From Phycisphaerae bacterium (GTDB taxonomy: Bacteria; Planctomycetota; Phycisphaerae; JAAYCJ01), in assembly GCA_015486815.1 (NCBI GenBank), contig WFQY01000456.1:1-16859 (forward strand): DNA of 16,859 bases, given 5' to 3'. Made by a program: the position numbers and the translations under genes. Below are positions 14,859 through 16,859 of the stretch, one piece after another (the stretch's first letter is position 1; every line of letters begins with the position of its first letter). The notes beneath the pieces were generated by a model. It did no database searches, was not told the origin of the DNA, and saw only the letters and a list, made by a program, of their open reading frames with translations.

Positions 14859-16859
14859 CTACTTTATCCAAATGTAATATCCGCGTTTTATCATCTCTTT
14901 TGGCGGATGAGTACGGAAATAATAGCTATTGGTTTGTTCGGGAAATCGCAATTTGAGTTTTCCGTCAATCGGTGTTTCTATTCCTTTTATGGGTACGCCT
15001 AACCCTGTCGTTACGGTAACCTTGCTCGGGTTTAATCCCAACGCTTTAAGGTCGATTGTGATTACAGCATTTGGTATTTTACGTTTTGCGGTGGCAGCTG
15101 CCAAGAGTATATTTCCCGGTTTTTTGAAATATGAAACAATGACATTAGGATTGGAGCTAATTACAGATGGGCTTTTCCGCCAATATGGTACGAATTTAGC
15201 CTGCTCGATGCCAAATTTATCCCATACCTTCCATACCGGAATGTGATACCAGTCAGCTTCTACGCCACAATGCGTCCAAGTTGAAATTCCGTGAGCTAGT
15301 GCGAGTGGTAAAATATAATCTTTCTCTACATTAGCTATTCGATAAGTCTCACAAGGAACAGACCATTGTCTGCTGAATAATACACGCAGAGTAGCAAGGG
15401 GCATTTCATATTTCTTGGTAACGGAGAACCAGTTCTCGCCTGTAAAGTAAAAATCCATAAACGCTACTGTAAACGGGTCAAAACTATGGCCGAGGAAGAA
15501 AAAGTTAGAATCAATCTTGCGATTCGCTCTTATCATTCGCTTAGCAAATTCACGTGCTGCCCGAATTGGCCTCGCGGGATATACCTTGCCGTTATATTCG
15601 CAGTGATGGTGATACGGATTGGTGCATAATGCAGGGGTGAAAGTGCCGTCAAGATAGATGCCATTGACACCCCAGTCTTTGACCATTTTAGTCCATTTAT
15701 AGACATAAAAATCAGACCAGCTCGAACCTTTGCAGCAGAAATAAATCGTCTGTGGCGGTGTGCGATTAAAAGCTGGCTTCATAGGAATAGATAATGAAAA
15801 TTCGTTTCCCCATTCCGTAAACTCCGGAGCAATCGAAGATATTACGTGCTGAGAATACAGACAATAGTTCAATCCGAATTTATGAGCTGCCTTCATTACT
15901 TCTTTTACCTGATCTGCGTACCAAAAAGTTCCCGGATAGCCCATAATTTCCGTCCATGGCTCGTGGCAATGAGCTTGCTTGATTCCACGTTTGACTAACC
16001 ACTGTGTTCTTTTCCAAGCGTAATCTACCCATTCTTTTTTTGATTTTTTCTTCTGCGGATACCAGCCATCACTGACAGCTCTTACCCAATACCACTTATT
16101 GTTGGGCTTGATTGGTGTAACTAACCAACACAATGCAATGTTATATTCTTTGCTCAGCTCGCTTGGTTTATCGATAATATGTACTCGCCAAGCCATAACA
16201 TCGTCTTGCGGTATAAGCTCGAATTCATTGTCGCTGTCCGCAGGATGCCAATTAGCTACGCATTCCGAACTCAACACAAAGCCTCTGTCTTCATCTCCTA
16301 CCCAATCGAGTCCTTTCATCGTCGGCTGACCATAAATGCTGAATGGAAAGACGGGTTCTTTCAAACCGGTGGCGGGAATAACCGGTGATTCGAGATTGGT
16401 AGGCTGATAATATTTAACATACTTGCGGTTAAGCGGATAATCTATCCAAAATTTGCTCAGCTTAATATTTTTGTCGCTACTAAGTTTCAATTCCGTATAG
16501 ACAAATCCGTCAAACTCGATGGTATTTTTAATAATCAGTTTGATATTATCGCAATGAGATTCTGCGGTAATGATGGTTTTAGCATCGCCGGACTTAACGG
16601 TAAATTTTTCGGGTGAAAATGTGAGTTTTTTATTAGCTGTTCGTATTATCAATTGTGCAGACTTTTTGAGTAAACCTACTTTTCTCTCGGAAGTCAAAAT
16701 TTCTTTGGGCAGGCCGAGTTTATCGAATACATATCTTCTGCCCCAAACTTCGACAATATTTTTATCTTTTAGCTTGATAGGCTTCCACGGCGGGATTACC
16801 GTTTCGTTTTTACCGAGATTATTATGATACCATTTCGGCAGAGGTGATTTTTTGAAAGG
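14859..16859 (-). CDS. DUF6067 / GH123-N-like glycoside hydrolase, 5' end missing
   Basis: The frame stays open to the window edge, so the 5' end is cut off; 666 residues are visible. A TTG at 16697 is not the start: family sequence continues before it, including IPPWKPIK (P23, P24, W25) and VWGRRYVFDKLGLPKEI (W39 on). This beta-rich front (about 20-190) and the following barrel match what I know of DUF6067, linked to the N-terminal part of GH123. In the barrel, HCHEPW, GYPGTFW, NYCLYSQHVISS and VNGIYLDG (D404, likely catalytic or ligand-binding) are visible, then the late part with HGISTWTHCG, and a closing beta domain (about 590-666). Family members act on glycans, some on N-acetylhexosamines, but this substrate is not known. 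It is the first visible gene of the minus operon, 56 bp before the PHP gene. A signal peptide, if any, is outside the window. Confidence 0.85.
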   Translation of the reverse strand, partial: PFKKSPLPKWYHNNLGKNETVIPPWKPIKLKDKNIVEVWGRRYVFDKLGLPKEILTSERKVGLLKKSAQLIIRTANKKLTFSPEKFTVKSGDAKTIITAESHCDNIKLIIKNTIEFDGFVYTELKLSSDKNIKLSKFWIDYPLNRKYVKYYQPTNLESPVIPATGLKEPVFPFSIYGQPTMKGLDWVGDEDRGFVLSSECVANWHPADSDNEFELIPQDDVMAWRVHIIDKPSELSKEYNIALCWLVTPIKPNNKWYWVRAVSDGWYPQKKKSKKEWVDYAWKRTQWLVKRGIKQAHCHEPWTEIMGYPGTFWYADQVKEVMKAAHKFGLNYCLYSQHVISSIAPEFTEWGNEFSLSIPMKPAFNRTPPQTIYFCCKGSSWSDFYVYKWTKMVKDWGVNGIYLDGTFTPALCTNPYHHHCEYNGKVYPARPIRAAREFAKRMIRANRKIDSNFFFLGHSFDPFTVAFMDFYFTGENWFSVTKKYEMPLATLRVLFSRQWSVPCETYRIANVEKDYILPLALAHGISTWTHCGVEADWYHIPVWKVWDKFGIEQAKFVPYWRKSPSVISSNPNVIVSYFKKPGNILLAAATAKRKIPNAVITIDLKALGLNPSKVTVTTGLGVPIKGIETPIDGKLKLRFPEQTNSYYFRTHPPKEMIKRGYYIWIK

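Noticed and set aside
16695..16697. TTG at 16697 as start of the DUF6067-like gene
   Set aside because: The frame is open to the window edge, and upstream residues (PPWKP, WGRRY) are typical family sequence.

Overview
The window looks like a glycan-degradation locus from a Planctomycetota-type bacterium, most likely class Phycisphaerae; Lentisphaerota or Kiritimatiellota are the main alternatives. The clues are a pseudopilin with the FTLIELLVVV...LLPALARAR start and a DGH motif near its C-terminus, a DUF6067-like glycoside hydrolase, a DUF3604-type PHP metallohydrolase, and many large glycosidase-like proteins packed tightly together. The taxon is inferred from protein style; no rRNA or marker gene is present. 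I see no tRNA, rRNA, CRISPR array, insertion sequence or attachment site.

Layout. Two convergent gene blocks meet at about 8.85-8.89 kb. The plus block (1-8848) holds, in order: a large uncharacterised TIM-barrel-like protein cut by the window start; a pseudopilin; two tandem secreted 563-residue paralogues, each with a TIM-barrel-like front half and a GH2-type jelly roll at the back; a 180-bp spacer built from purine tracts and two blocks of five GATT-headed heptads; a Gfo/Idh/MocA oxidoreductase; and a family 4 glycosidase (GH4). The minus block is read from 16859 down to 8889. It holds a DUF6067/GH123-N-like hydrolase cut by the window end, a DUF3604-type PHP hydrolase with an N-terminal beta-rich region, and a very long family 2 glycosidase (GH2, about 1338 residues). 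The PHP and GH2 genes are 22 bp apart and the first pair 56 bp apart, so the minus block looks like one operon.

How the genes may work together (inference). The tandem paralogues have signal peptides and the pseudopilin is an inner-membrane or envelope protein, so these act outside the cytoplasm, on or near the polymer. GH2, the PHP protein, GH4 and the oxidoreductase lack visible signal peptides and probably act on imported oligosaccharides. GH4 enzymes and many Gfo/Idh/MocA enzymes both do NAD-dependent chemistry on sugar hydroxyls, so the end of the plus block may process the released sugar oxidatively. No transporter, SusC/SusD pair, sulfatase or regulator is in the window, so the substrate cannot be named.

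Start sites. In three genes an in-frame TTG lies inside the Shine-Dalgarno sequence; I placed the start at the ATG that follows. The same was done for a GTG directly before the GH4 ATG. The two genes at the window edges are both open to the edge and should be treated as partial.
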